Below are positions 9,650 to 21,688 of a stretch of 64,000 nucleotides of DNA, piece after piece. Numbering within the stretch: the stretch's first letter is position 1; each line of letters opens with the position of its first letter. A model generated the notes under the pieces. That model had not been told where the DNA came from. It was given only the letters and a program-made list of their open reading frames with translations, and did not search any database. This DNA comes from Cordylochernes scorpioides (taxonomy: Eukaryota; Arthropoda; Arachnida; Pseudoscorpiones; Chernetidae). A program made the position numbers and the translations under genes. Where the stretch lies: NCBI GenBank assembly GCA_030710605.1, contig CP092879.1, forward strand, positions 40,176,842 to 40,240,841, read 5' to 3'.

Positions 9650-10620
9650 TCAACCAAGCGTTATATCGAGATATTTACGCCTATTAAAAAAAAAAAAAAA
9701 TAGGAAACAAACAGAACAACAAATAGTTTTATCAGGACTAAATTTCTGACTCAATTGCAATTGTTTTATGGACTAATTATAAACCGTTTGAAAATATATT
9801 CTATATTAAGCATCAAGCAAGCTTTCTAGCAAATAACTTCAACAGATAGAGGCCAAATTATTGGCCTCTTTATTTTGAATTGATAATACATGATACTTCC
9901 ATGAGAGACCACTTGAAACATTGCTAAACGCGGTTTTTCTTTGAGGTGGACTCTCATCAGAGACTCTATTTCGGTTAAGAGATTCCTCATGTCTTGGCCT
10001 GACATGACAACTTCCGATAAGAGACTACATCCAGAAGATATATAGTGTATTCATTTTTAGGAGCTTTTAACGGGAAATTCTACTGTACAATCATGCTTAT
10101 AGTATTGCATATATTTTCAAGTAGCTTTACAACTCCGGTCACAGGAAGCTTCTTGGGACGCCGGTCAACCATCACTGGACTCCACTAGGGGGTGACCACA
10201 GGAAGCTTCTTGGGACGGGGTTGTAGAGCAACTTTGCTTTTCAGCATAATAAATTAAGTTTTTATAAACGAATAGAATTAATAATATATAATTTATTGAG
10301 TTGTATATTCAATAATTATCTTTGCACAGAATATTTTTGATATAATTAATAAAATAAAGTAAATAAAAGATAGATTTCTCCTCTAAGGGCGTCTTTGTGA
10401 TGACTTAACTATAATTTACTCTATACATTTTGAGATCCTCAGTCATCATTGCGATTTATAATTTCCTTATACATTCATGGATTTAGTTTAAAACAGTATT
10501 CACCTCTCTATCTCAAATCTACTTAATAAGGAATCTGTTGTTAATAGGATACTAGATCACAATCCGCATTATATTATATTGTATTATAAATTACTTTATG
10601 TATTATTTACGAACAGAAAA
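9650..10620. other. AT-rich spacer with a short duplicated motif
   Basis: No gene seen. CACAGGAAGCTTCTTGGGACG occurs twice, about 60 bp apart (near 10140 and 10199), around a GGTCAACC/GGTGACC segment. About 9840-10035 has several AGAGACCACT-like words that recur near 38110-38230. Confidence 0.4.
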
Positions 10621-10623
10621 TAT

Positions 10624-10682
10624 GTCCAGGGTAGCCTAATGGACATAGCCACTTCCCTGGGTTCGTTTCCCATCCCAGGATA
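10624..10682 (+). repeat. tRNA-derived remnant (SINE-head-like)
   Basis: TAGCCTAATGG fits an A box and GGGTTCGTTTCCC a B box, and the outer segments (TCCAGGG and TCCCAGGA) can pair partly. The anticodon arm is missing, so this is not a working tRNA. It looks like a decayed tRNA-derived SINE or tRNA pseudogene. Confidence 0.35.
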
Positions 10683-10884
10683 CTAGATGTTAAACAAGTC
10701 ACCTTATTTTCTCTATGGATATAGGAAACTTTTTCATTTGAGTATTCTCGGTTATTTACAGACACCATCAAGGGTCACAATTGATACCCTAATATGATTG
10801 CGTGGAGATAAGAAAGAAGAAGAGAATTCTCAGTTATTTACAAGTTAACGCTAAAGACAAGTAGGATGAATGATACTTACTCGT

Positions 10885-11032
10885 ATGAAAATTCGAAACT
10901 ATTATAGACGCGTATGATTCTTTTAAGAATTTAACAATTTCTACTGGCCTTACTGCAATGGAAAATTATAAGTAGATATTGTTTAATTTAAAAAATAAAG
11001 CATACGCGTCTATAATAGTTTCGAATTTTCAT
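10885..11032. mobile_element. Foldback MITE
   Basis: Perfect 32-bp inverted repeats at 10885-10916 and 11001-11032 (ATGAAAATTCGAAACTATTA at the outer edge, ACGCGTATG at the inner edge) enclose 84 bp containing a CCTTACTGCAATGG word found in other MITEs of this window. No coding capacity. Confidence 0.88.
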
Positions 11033-12099
11033 AACTTCCTCATATCTTCAGGTAAACGTATAACACAAGTAACCTAAGTTATACCAAGGGTTGTTTGAAC
11101 ATATAAGAGTTTCGATTTTTGCTTCTTTTTTTCAAGGAATGATTGAGATATTATTCACATAAAATAATATCCTTACCTATGTAGAATAGAGCACATTTTT
11201 ATTTTATTTTTAAAATGTATAGATAAAAAGATGTGTGTAAAGGCTGGTTAATAATTGGAGAGAAATTTATCTTTTCTATAGTAACAAATAGGATTTTTAT
11301 AAATTGATGCATGTAATTTGGTCTAAATAATATGATAATATAGATATATAGTTATAAATAACTATTCAAAACATGGCTAATTTTGCTAGGTATACACACA
11401 AAACAAAATTCAATCATTATATATTGAGAGAATTTTAAATTAACTAATATAGGACTTTGATTTGAATCTAGATTGAATAATATAGTTTCACATAAATGAA
11501 AATAAATCATTTAATTGAATTTGCATATCAACTCTTTGTACATATTTAATCTCTTTTCATATATCTAACTAAATTACATACTAATTTTTGTACTTATTTC
11601 AAATGATTTTTATTTCTATGTTTAGTTTATCTTTAAAGTACAAGTGTCCCTAGTAGGACATGGCGCTTCAAGAGTAGAAATAAAATTTAAAATTCAATAA
11701 ATTAATGTAAATTAGATTATTTGATACATTTTTATATAGTTATAATTACAAATAAACATGTATTCTGGATTTTAACCTGTAAAAGATAAATTTTATAAAG
11801 ATATAATTTGATTTTTTAGGTCATAAGATATGCCTATCAAAATGCAATGCGTCTTTATATTTTGAAATATAAAAGCACAATTAAAATTTGAAATTAACTT
11901 GTATTTGGTATAGTGTTTTCTCTGGCTAAATTGGTAACGTCCAAGAGAGCCTTTGACTGTACATTTTAAATTGTGCGTGAACAAAGTAAGATTTGTGGTA
12001 GGTTGTTAAACAAGAGAGTTTTGTCTTCCATGAGAATATGTGGCAAGATGTTCAAGAAAGAGAGAATGTGAAAGACTTACCTTAGAGCTTGGCAGATGG
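11033..12099. other. AT-rich region 3' of the receptor exon
   Basis: It would be 3' UTR or intron of the octopamine receptor gene on the minus strand. No further conserved coding sequence is visible. CAAGTGTCCCTAGTAGGACAT near 11640 recurs as a variant near 18896, so part of it is a dispersed repeat. Confidence 0.4.
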
Positions 12100-13230
12100 T
12101 CAACAGTCACGGACATACTTGTTCTCTACCAGCCCGATGTCTTGAGTCGACCTGTAGGTGCAGTTGAAGTGATTGGTTCGGTGGCTATCCCGGATGAGAG
12201 AAAGCCTCACACAACAACAGAACACAGACTGGATGGTCTCTTTGAACGCCTCTCGGAAATCCCTATTGAAATAGGCATAAATGATAGGATTGATACACGA
12301 GTTAAAGTAGCCAATCCAGAAGAGAATATCGACAACTATTTCTGGAGTTTTGCAGATTTCCCCACACATAGAGGATGAGACATACCAGAGGAAGAATGGC
12401 AACCAACATAAGATAAATGCTCCCATTATGATGCCAAGAGTCTTAGCTGCTTTATGCTCACGTTTCATCTTACTTATCGTTCGCTTTGTTGGAGTGCAAG
12501 GATCGCTTTCCATGTCCTCCACTCTGGAGTTACGGTTGGAATGGACGATCATGTGAGCGGTGTAGTCCGTGCTGCTCGCTCGGCTACCCAAGCCTACCCC
12601 AACATGAGCTTTGTAGATCAGCTTCTCCTGTCGTGTGGCCTCCAGATAGATCTTCCAGTACGTAAACACCATGATGAAGCAGGGAATCCAGAAAGAGACA
12701 CTAGAAGAGATGACTGCATACGGTTTGTTGGCCACAAAGTCACAGATATCGGGACGTTCCTCTAGACGCCTGAGATTCTCCTCGGTGGTGTACCAATCGA
12801 GGAAGATGGGAATGAAGGAGATCAGTCCCGAAGACAACCAGACGCACGCCAGCATCACAGCTACAGTACGACCGGTTATCTTGGTTGGGTACTCCAGCGG
12901 ACGTATGATGGCATAGTAGCGGTCAACACTGATACAGCAGATATGCATGATCGAAGCGGTAGAGAAGAGGACGTCGCAGGAATTATAGAATTTACAGAGG
13001 AACTGGTTGAAGAGCCAGCTGCCTGAGATGATCTGGATGGCGCTGAAAGACATGGCACACAGGGCCACGAGGGTATCGGCGAAGGCGAGGGACACGAGGA
13101 AGTAGTTGGTGGTGATCCGTAGCTTGGCATGGCGCAGCACGCTGACGATCACCAGCAGGTTACCCGACACGGCGCTCAGCACGATGGCTCCGAGCGCCGC
13201 CGACTTCAACACCGTCACCCAGCTCATCAC
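12100..13230 (-). CDS. Beta-adrenergic-like octopamine receptor (GPCR), main exon
   Basis: A class A amine receptor with all seven membrane helices in one uninterrupted exon. Landmarks in the 376-residue frame: GN in TM1 (24), Asp52 in TM2, Cys79 for the extracellular disulfide, Asp86 in TM3 that binds the amine, DRY at 103-105, ISSSVSFWIPC in TM5, CWLPFFLWYV in TM6, NPIIY in TM7 and a CCC palmitoylation-type cluster after it. These match invertebrate Octbeta receptors, which couple octopamine to cAMP through Gs; the subtype (1, 2 or 3) is uncertain. The extracellular N-terminus is almost absent: the frame stays open upstream to about 13311, so the true start probably lies in an upstream exon. 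A donor-like GTATGT overlaps the last codons (VENKYVRDC), so the C-terminus may also be spliced. GC is far higher than in the flanks. Confidence 0.93.
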   Translation of the reverse strand: MMSWVTVLKSAALGAIVLSAVSGNLLVIVSVLRHAKLRITTNYFLVSLAFADTLVALCAMSFSAIQIISGSWLFNQFLCKFYNSCDVLFSTASIMHICCISVDRYYAIIRPLEYPTKITGRTVAVMLACVWLSSGLISFIPIFLDWYTTEENLRRLEERPDICDFVANKPYAVISSSVSFWIPCFIMVFTYWKIYLEATRQEKLIYKAHVGVGLGSRASSTDYTAHMIVHSNRNSRVEDMESDPCTPTKRTISKMKREHKAAKTLGIIMGAFILCWLPFFLWYVSSSMCGEICKTPEIVVDILFWIGYFNSCINPIIYAYFNRDFREAFKETIQSVFCCCVRLSLIRDSHRTNHFNCTYRSTQDIGLVENKYVRDC

Positions 13231-13430
13231 ACACCACGTGACCTTCGCGCGTGCGCACCCGCGCTCAAATTGAATTAAAGCGACTCGCGGTGGCGCCGCC
13301 AGTGGTGACGATTGATCTCACCACTTGGACGGCCGTCACTGGATAAAACTTCCTCCCAGGTTCTTTTACTTCAACTTATTACTGGACATTGGGGGGATAC
13401 TTTGGTGAAACTTATTATTACATATTATTG
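13231..13430 (-). promoter_or_regulatory. CpG-rich flank upstream of the receptor exon
   Basis: CpG- and GC-rich for this window, with CACGTG at 13235 and several GCGCG words. It could be a promoter with 5' UTR or the end of an intron leading into the exon. No TATA box or clear acceptor stands out, so its role is undecided. Confidence 0.3.
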
Positions 13431-14730
13431 TTCGTTTGGTAAAACTCACTGTGCAATATTGGTTTTATTCGTTTGGTAAAATTCACTGTGCAGTATTGGT
13501 TTTGTTCGTTTGGTAAAGCTCACTGTACAGTATTGGTTTTGTTCGTTTGGTAAAGCTCACTGTGCAGTATTGGTTTTGTTCGTTTGGTAAATCTCACTGT
13601 GCAGTATTGGTTTTGTTCGTTTGGTAAACCTCACTGTGCAGTATTGGTTTTGTTCGTTTGGTAAAGCTCACTGTGCAGTATTGGTTTTGTTCGTTTGGTA
13701 AAGCTCACTGTGCAGTATTGGTTTTGTTCGTTTGGTAAAGCTCACTGTGCAGTATTGGTGTTGTTCGTTTGGTAAAACTCATTGTGCAGTATTGGTTTTG
13801 TTCGTTTGGTGAAACTCACTGTGCAGTATTGGTTTTGTTCGTTTGGTAAACCTCACTGTGCAGTATTGGTTTTGTTCGTTTGGTAAACCTCACTGTGCAG
13901 TATTGGATTTGTTCGGTTTGTAATACTTTCTGTACAGTATTGGTTCTGTTGGTTTGAATAAACTTATTTTAGGGAAATTTGTGTGTTCGTTTTGTAAAAT
14001 TACTCCCATATATCGGATTCTTTGGTAAAACTTATTTATTATGCGTTTGTAAAACTTATTTATAGATATTGGCTCATTTATTAAACTTACTGTTAACTAT
14101 TAGCGCCCTCGTTTGATAAGACCTACTTCCTGCACGGCACGCGTTTAGTGAAACTTTGATAGAAATTGTACATTGCGACAAAACTTATTGCTGAGTAATG
14201 GTTCGTTTCATAAAACTTATGACTAGGCTTTGATTCTTTTTGTTTCAACTTGCTTCCAGATATTAGCTCTTTTGGTAAAAACCACCACTAGACATATGTT
14301 TAAACAAGGAATAAATATACGTCGATTATCAATATTGTAAAGGAAAAATACGCTAACCTATGCACGGTGAATTCTGTGGCCACTGGACATGCGTTGGACC
14401 TGGAGGCTGTTGGGTTCTGCGATGCTTGGAGTATAGGAGTTCCATATATGTTTCTTTTCTGTGGTGAACTGTATAAGATTGATGGTCTTAATAGAGCTGT
14501 GTGTGCATTTGTATAGCGCTCCTTTGGTAAAACTTAATACTAGGCATCGACGCATGACACGTATGGTAAAACTCACTGTTTAGCATTGGCTCCTTTGATA
14601 TAACCTACTATCCAGCATTTGCTTTTTCATACCCAGAAATTCTATCTTTTGGTGCAACTCACTGTCCAGCATTTCTTCCTTCGGTAAAATTCACTGTCCG
14701 GCTTTGGGGCCTTTGGCAAACCTCGTCGTC
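13431..14730. repeat. 37-bp minisatellite beside the receptor exon
   Basis: About 13 good copies of a 37-bp unit (GTTCGTTTGGTAAAGCTCAC plus TGTGCAGTATTGGTTTT) from 13431 to about 13925. Increasingly diverged copies (GGTAAAACTTA, CACTG, TTGG words) continue to about 14730. A separate repeat copy at 14358-14515 interrupts the tail. The array lies about 200 bp upstream of the receptor exon on its coding strand. Confidence 0.92.
14358..14515 (+). repeat. Dispersed repeat, LTR-tail-like, copy 1
   Basis: About 160 bp matching 61715-61880 (GGACCTGGAGGCTGTTG and GCTTGGAGTATAGGAG). The other copy has AATAAA-like GGCCTTAATAAATCTGTGTG, suggesting a retroelement end or processed sequence. No coding content. 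Confidence 0.6.
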
Positions 14731-16510
14731 CAATATTAGTATTATATCATATATTTGCCAGTTTTTCTTCTACACACATGATTCTGAACCATATAAAACA
14801 CAAGTTTTAGAATTTTCTCTATTATGGAATACGTTAAGAGAATTCTACATGCGGCGATATTTGAAAAGCTAGAAATTAGAAATATTTCGAGCTTTTTCGA
14901 CATCAAATTTCATTGACTTCTCTCTCTCTCTCTCTACGATTCCTTGCCTCTTATATAGAAATTATAAACCACATTTCATAAAATAAACAAACAATTATAT
15001 ATACTATAGTAATTTCAGTTATGGGTAATAAAAATACGCCACAACAGACCAATAATAAACCTATCGATGAATTAGATTTATATATAATTGTTTAGAACAA
15101 TGTTGATGTTTTCGTATTTTTCCATTCCTCTTCATTGGAAAATGGGACCGTTGCCACATTAGCCTTCTTGGAAATGGACAATGATTTGATCGAATATTCC
15201 AAGGGTCCAGGAGGGATCACAGGGAGGTCTGGTCGAACTTTAAAACAATATTATATCGATAACAAAGCATCTCATATACTACAAAATAACAAATTCCCTT
15301 TATTTAAACCCATCTCGGATCCAAAGAAATAATAAAAATAGTAATATTGTAAAGGAATCTTATGTTGTAAATACATCCCTGGTATCTAGAACATGGAAGT
15401 TGGCGCTGGGTATTGTGGATGATCTTCATGGAGAATGGGTTCTGGACAGTATCCTTTGGGGGTAGGGATGGAGGAATGAATTCCTGGTTCAAACATCGGT
15501 GGTTAAACTGTAGGTGGTATCCCCATCTGGCTAAGTGCAACGATTTTTATGGACTTGTTGCATATACATCTCTATTTCCTGATTCGATAGATTCATATTA
15601 TAAAAATAATAATGTGAGAACCTTTTAGTATTATAATCCTTTCGGTAAAATTATAAGTGAAGACAATTCGCTGAGGGAAGAGTTTCTTTTTATATATAAA
15701 TGAATAATGATCTATAAATAGAGAGAGACTCTCTCTCTCTCTCTTATTGATATTTAACAATTACTCCGAGAGTGTCTTCTGATATTTTCATTTTTATAGA
15801 TTTTATCAACTTTTTCTGTTCTACTTTGGAACTAACAGTACAAGTACACAAAGTTCTCTCTTTCACACACACACATATATATATATATATAATTAAGTCA
15901 ATGAATATATAGATACTTGTAGAAATATTAAACTTATTAGGTAGTTAGGCATGTAAAAATGCCAATTTCCATCTTCAGTCATTCTTTCTTTATGGCAAAA
16001 TTGTTTTTTTTTTTTTAACTTTTAGCTATCTACAGGAAACAATCCGACGTTTCCGATAGGATAACTAGAGTCATGTGGTTGCAAGAACTTCTTAATGAGG
16101 CTATTTTCTTTGTGGTAGCTACTGGAAGACGTTACTTCAGATGGTGTAAAACCTGTAATGTCTTACTCCTTCCATTACCTTACCCGGTTCTTGTGTCATA
16201 AAACTTAACACAGTAACATCTCCCACATGGACAACTCATTGGCTTCGCCACCACCTCTCAGAAAGACCACCTTTCTGAGCATCCACCTCTCTGAACGACC
16301 ACTTTATTACCTCCCTGAACGACCACTCCTCTGAGCTTACACATATCTGAACGACCACTTTTATAAGAATTTATAAAATGTTTTGTATTTTTTGTAACAA
16401 ATTAAGGCTAAAACAAATATATGTCTGATAATTTAAAACCACAGTCATTTTACCATGTCCCTGCATAAGTCTCACCACCTTGTACCCTGTACCAAACTTA
16501 TAACTACTGT
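14731..16510. other. AT-rich spacer with simple repeats
   Basis: Short TC/GA and CA/TA microsatellites lie at 14920, 15720 and 15860. About 16215-16355 has four to five diverged repeats of CTGAACGACCACT. Short open frames at 15135-15332 and 15413-15628 have no recognisable domain and I do not call them genes. Confidence 0.45.
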
Positions 16511-16514
16511 ATAA

Positions 16515-17112
16515 CATGATGTACTGTTGAGAGCCAAATAAAATACGGACTGTATGTCAGACAAACAGAGATAAACAAGGAGATAATACGATTATAGATA
16601 TTAATAAACGATTGCAGTTAGGCCTAGAGTTAAGAGGAAAGATTCCCATCTCGCATCATTGGCGTTAGGTCAACGACACTTTTATTCCAGAGAACTCCAA
16701 GACAAAGGACCCTGGAGTTGAATTCGCTGAAAACAACTTTATTTGGGTCAATGCTCCATCCTCACATTTTCTGCTATAACTATCAAAGATGGCTTCCCAG
16801 TCGTTTAGACCAATCAAGGCGATTCTTCATCTTCCATGATGTAATGAATGATCAATCAGATTCTCAATAGAGGTCACGTGACACCACCCGACTGGGGAAG
16901 TCTGAGTAGCGTCTCCGAGTCTCATCCGCACTACACGCGTCTCCTGATCCAGCGTAAATCGAGGGGCGTAAGCCCACTCTCCTCCATGCTCTCTGACTGT
17001 CAGCATCGGTTCCCTTGACCAACCTATCCTGTTTCCTCACTTCTGCCATCAAAACTGCAAAATTCACCCCAATCCAAAAAACTTCCAGTTGACAGGACCT
17101 TCGCTGTCACAA
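16515..17112 (-). repeat. Possible solo LTR
   Basis: On the minus strand the segment begins TGTGACAGCGAAGGTCCTGT and ends GGCTCTCAACA (TG...CA). It has moderate GC in one half, and TATTTTATT near the end. Length about 600 bp fits an LTR. I could not find a convincing target duplication or a second copy in this window, so this rests on end motifs and composition only. Confidence 0.25.
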
Positions 17113-17617
17113 CTACCACAGAGTAAACGGAAAATCGGTAAGATTCTACGATATATATATAAAAAAGCTGTGGGATAATATTATTCAATAATATTCATAT
17201 ACCAAAAACGGCACCCCTTTAAATTAAATTAAAACAACGCATTTGGTTTTAACTCCAGTAAAAAAGTAATGGTGTTGATAAAAAAAATGTGCCACAATAC
17301 AAGTTTTGGAAAATTCAGACAAAAACCAACCTGTATGCCACCGTTTCGGGCTTTGGACAACATCAGTACAGGGGTGGCGTCGATTTCACAACATTCTACA
17401 TGGAAAGCTATGAAATCTTTCGAATTGGACAAAACCTTGGATGTCTAACCTGATGAAATTCCTATACTGATGAGGACCAAATCCCTAACCCACGGCATAA
17501 AAAGCTCGAATATTTGTCTGAATTTCCCAAAACTGATGTTAAGGATCATTCTTTATTACCACCATTATGTTTTGCACTGGGTATTATATTGATTGATTCG
17601 TTCTTTTAGAGGCTTGC

Positions 17618-17980
17618 TTGTTTCTCCACCCAGACACCAAACAAATTAGGAAATTAAAAAACAAAAACAATGTAATTTACAAAATACCATGTAATGCTCG
17701 CCCCGCCAAATACATAGGAGAAACAAGCAAGAATCTAAAAGATCGAATCAATCAACATAAATCTGGTTTAAGAAACTATAATCCATTATCACTCCTTGTA
17801 GACCACGCTTTGAAAAACAACCACACACCGGACTTTGATAAAACAGATATTTTATACCAGAACATAAATGAAAAACATTGCCGATTATTTTTGGAAAGTT
17901 GGACCTCCGCAGAAGACAAAGATAGTATTAATAGGAAAATTGAACTACCAGAGATATATTCGCAATTTAGATCGTCATAA
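17618..17980 (+). pseudogene. Penelope-like element: GIY-YIG endonuclease fragment
   Basis: The frame encodes a GIY-YIG nuclease module: NVIYKIPCNARPAKYIGETS gives the two beta-strand motifs, and NLKDRINQHKSG the conserved Arg helix. This domain sits at the C-terminus of Penelope-like retroelement proteins and nicks DNA for insertion. The reverse transcriptase that should precede it is missing, so this is a 5'-truncated copy. The frame ends at a TAA, followed by a long AT-rich tail. Confidence 0.85.
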
Positions 17981-18760
17981 AATATTTACAGTTTAATTTT
18001 TCATTTTATTACTTCAAATTCCCAATATTTTAGGTCTATATTTTAATTAATTGTAAATGGAGAGGTACACATTTAGAAGCACGTAAAAATGTTTTAATGC
18101 TCAAAACGCATTTGTCCTTTTATATATCTTTCTTTAAATTTATGTAACATCGTTCAAGTTTATTTCGAATACAATATCACACACTTATTTTATATATTTG
18201 TATTATGTTATTATATATATTGATAGTTCAATGTTTTATTTGTGTGATATCATTTTTTAAAAAATATTTTTCCTTTTTCACTTATATTTTATTTCGAATT
18301 TCACAATTTTACATTTTAATTTTTAATATTTTATTTTAACCAACTTTTCAAACATTTTTTACGCTTTGTTTTTTCAGTAAAAATTTTAGTTTAACATTTA
18401 TTTTATATATTTTGTTATTTTTATTTATTTTTATACGAAAAATATTTTTAAACATAGTACAAATAATTTTAAAATATAAAAATAGGCGCTATTGTTAATT
18501 TTCAAAATATTCACACCTATATTTTACAAATATTATTTTGTCCATAATATAAATATAAATATTAAAAAAAATTCTACCCATTGAATATAACAAAATATTT
18601 TTAAAAACTTAATGCTGTTGACGTTATGTGGCGCTGAGTTTGTTGTTGACACACTTTAAAATGTAATAACACCATGATAAAGGTTGGCGTTCAGCCAACT
18701 GAAATATTGGTAAAATAAATGATATTTTGATCCAATATATGCCTTTTTAATTAAAGATTT
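17981..18760 (+). mobile_element. PLE tail with terminal-repeat hairpin
   Basis: AT-rich 3' region after the GIY-YIG frame. Near 18655-18715 it carries CATGATAAAGG, a six-pair hairpin (GTTGGC-loop-GCCAAC) and TGAAA, then a short segment ending in GCCTTTTTAA. The same block recurs inverted at 41885-42015 and 57165-57300. Its order resembles a hammerhead ribozyme with two core changes (ATGATAA for CTGATGA). Confidence 0.55.
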
Positions 18761-19009
18761 ATCTATGGATTGCTTTATTTAAAATATAGATATATATATT
18801 TTATCTTTTCATCTAACTAACTTGCATACTAATTCTGTACATATTTAAATATCTTTCTTTATTTTCTCTCAAAATTTTTGTTTATGTTTAAAGTGCAAGT
18901 GTCCCTAGGGGGACATAGCGTTCTAAGTCGAAATAAAGAAATATAACATATATATAAACCAAAAAGCAGAAATATTGTATTAGACACTTTTTTTCTGAAT
19001 AAAATATTG

Positions 19010-20000
19010 TATCATTGGTTCTCGATTATTTTGAAAGTTCAATCCCACCAGTGACTGCAAGTAAACAAACGGGGTTCTGGCATACTTGTAAGTGAAAAAG
19101 TCGAACTGCTTTCTATATATGTAGATATGTGGTGCACTTTCAGTAAAAGCAGTAGCAAACAACCCATTATGGTTATCATGGCCTGTGTGATGTGTACTTG
19201 AGATAAGTAAAAACCTAATAGTGCGTAAGATTATCTTCATTTGAACCATCATTCTCATTATCTGTATCATCATGTCTTTATCTTTCATTCTTCTTTAACC
19301 AATCTCTTTCATGTAGGAACCAGTCTAGTATTTGACATCGGTCTACAATTACTTTCGACATTGTTGATCTTTGTATAAGCTATTGCAAAAAAGAAGAAAG
19401 ACTGTCTGTTTCTTTATATTAATAATCGACACATAGTCTCTTATTATTATTATTATTATTAGCATAGGGATACGAAGACCATAGAAGAGATCCAGGAGAA
19501 CGACCTAGAGCAGATGACAGAAGACCTGACAGACAAGAATAAATTGAGGACAGGGGACCATTTTATCGAAGAGCCACCAGAAGAGGCCATAGAAAGATTG
19601 CTGGAGAGCTGCAGGACATCAGGGGACCATATCTGCAAGGGCCACAGCACTGACCAGGAGTCAAGATAGCAAATGTAAATATCTTTGTTTACTTTTACTG
19701 TTATTATTCATTGAAGTTGTAAATAAAAATTTGTAAATAGACTGACCATTCGTCACGACTTTTGATTCGTACCAATCGTAACCTTCTTCAAAAATAAAGT
19801 TATTATTATTATCCATAGTACACGTGGTACAGTTCATGATAATCATTGTGGGTAAAGTTGGCGGATGCTTTTACTGTAAGTGCACCACATATCTACACAT
19901 GTGAAAAGCAGTTCAACTTTACACTTACAAATGTGCCAGAGCCCCGTTTGGTTACTTACACTCGCTGGTGGGGTTGGACTTTTTCAAGAATCGGGGGCCA
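19010..20000. repeat. Inverted pair of a dispersed repeat
   Basis: About 19020-19200 and 19810-19995 are inverted, diverged copies of one repeat (ATATCTACACATGTGAAAAG / its complement; AACGGGGTTCTGG / CCAGAGCCCCGTTTGG). Between them, 19440-19470 is a TTA microsatellite, and 19480-19670 is a GAAGAxxA-rich segment without a recognisable product. Confidence 0.65.
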
Positions 20001-20880
20001 TTGGTGAATTTTTTTTTATTAGAAAAAGGTGTCGAAAGATTCGATCCCGTGACGTAGCAGTCGAAAGGCAACGGTTTATACGACACTTCCACCGAACCCT
20101 TAAAGAATCTAGTCTCTTAAATAGGTGTAAATGAAAGAAAATGTATAAAACTAGTTCTATCCGTCTTACTCTGGTCCCGGATCTATGGCTTGGCAACTTG
20201 CCGAAATGTCACAGAGCAAGGACAGCGCCCCCTTCGCTGACTTCTTGAAGTAATCGAAGCTGTTTCAACTTTTTATCAAACACTCTATTGACATCCACTC
20301 TAGCGAAGTCCTTAACCTCTTAAGATGTCTTTGATGGTTCTTAACCCCATCAAAACTATTTTTCTCGTTAGTTATTGAATAGAGGTAAAAAAGATTACAA
20401 ATCTTGTAATATAAGTGGGTATTGAATATACCACATGTACCATTCAGTATTAAAATATACTCTCGAATACGCTTAATAATCCTTATTCATTGTATTAAAA
20501 ATTAATAAAAATCGAAAATGAATATATAATACAGGTAAATACACAATATGTGATGTGTAAATTGTATTATATTTTGAATTAATTGATCTAAAACAGCTCT
20601 GTGAAGTAAACGCCAAATAGCGCTGCTTTACACTGTATAAATTCATTGTTGTTGTTTTCTTTGGCCGGCTCAAATCTTTATGTAAATATGTAAGCTTCTA
20701 CGAAGATCAACAATGTCAAGAGAAATTGTAGTCCAATGTCAAATACCAGACTGGTTCTTACCTAAAACAGATTGGTTAAAGAAGAATGAAAGATAAAGAC
20801 AAGACGACAAAGATAATGAGAATGTGGGTTCAAATGAAGATAACTTTACACACTATTAGTTTTTTACTTTTCTCAACTAC
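19190..20880. repeat. Outer inverted repeat pair
   Basis: About 19190-19400 and 20700-20880 match in inverted orientation (AAGAATGAAAGATAAAGACA, GGTTCAAATGAAGATAA and TTGACATYGG words). Together with the inner pair this makes a nested inverted arrangement of about 1.7 kb with no coding sequence, perhaps a non-autonomous element broken up by insertion. Confidence 0.6.
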
Positions 20881-21349
20881 AAGGCTATTAAAATAGTTTA
20901 TTGGATATCTGCCTGTTGAAGGACGTCATAGTCAGAAAGCTTGCCGATTATACAGCACAAAAAAAAAGAAACTCGTCACCGAAAACTTTGATTCCTTCTT
21001 CAAGATGATGTCTGGCGATTCCTTCCCTAGTAAGATATATATATATTACAAGAGTACAAAGATTTCATACATATTTACACAACATATATATGTTATTCGA
21101 ATGGTTACATGAAGATATTCATCGTTTTTAGGTATAGTAAGTGCAGGATGATGAGATGGGAGAAAATGTTTGCTTAAAAACTCAAAGCTCTAAGCGTATT
21201 CATTTTAGATAATCAACTTGATTTAATTTCATTTTTAGATTCGTTCTTGAAATTCTGAAGAAGAAGCTTATTTACCTATTAATGAAAACAGTTAGCATTC
21301 TAGAGTTTATTTAAAATTGTATAAAAGAAGAGCCAATATATATATATAT
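20880..21349. other. Spacer with PLE-repeat-like motif
   Basis: Near 20903-20940 is GCCTGTTGAAGGACGTC followed by a short arm and GAAAGCTTG, related to the hammerhead-like motifs at 28505 and 31470. Otherwise AT-rich, ending in a TA microsatellite into which the Gypsy element inserted. Confidence 0.4.
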
Positions 21350-21353
21350 ATAT

Positions 21354-21668
21354 TGCCACGTTTTTATTTTTAAAACGCTAATTTTAGTTTAGTAAAACTT
21401 TATTTTTAAAGTTTATTATTTTAAAAGTGAAATGTTTGTTAATGAAATAGACATTTTGCCTAAACTCATTTAATGCTGCTTTCTTTTACAAGCCATTTGT
21501 TTATGTGTATTTTTACATATCGTTTTTATTGAGTTTTTACTAATTTAGTATGTACATCATTGACTTTTGATGAATGAGAAAAAGAAATTGAAAATAAACA
21601 TATGAAAAATTAAAGTAACATTTTAAAGGAATTTATGTACAATTGAAAATTGTTTCTGTAACATCTCA
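21354..21668 (-). repeat. Gypsy 3' LTR
   Basis: 315 bp, TG...CA, identical to the 5' LTR except for CATCTCA versus CGTCTCA at the outer edge of the + strand sequence. Confidence 0.96.
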
Positions 21669-21688
21669 TATTCCCCTTCTTGAAGCAT

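Noticed and set aside
10624-10682. A functional tRNA gene
   Set aside because: A and B boxes are recognisable, but the anticodon arm is missing, so no cloverleaf can form.
12040-12916. Plus-strand open frames over the octopamine receptor
   Set aside because: They are antisense to a strongly conserved GPCR and show no domain of their own.
16864-17067. A 67-residue gene on the minus strand
   Set aside because: It lies inside the TG...CA segment that looks like an LTR, and it has no recognisable domain or second exon.
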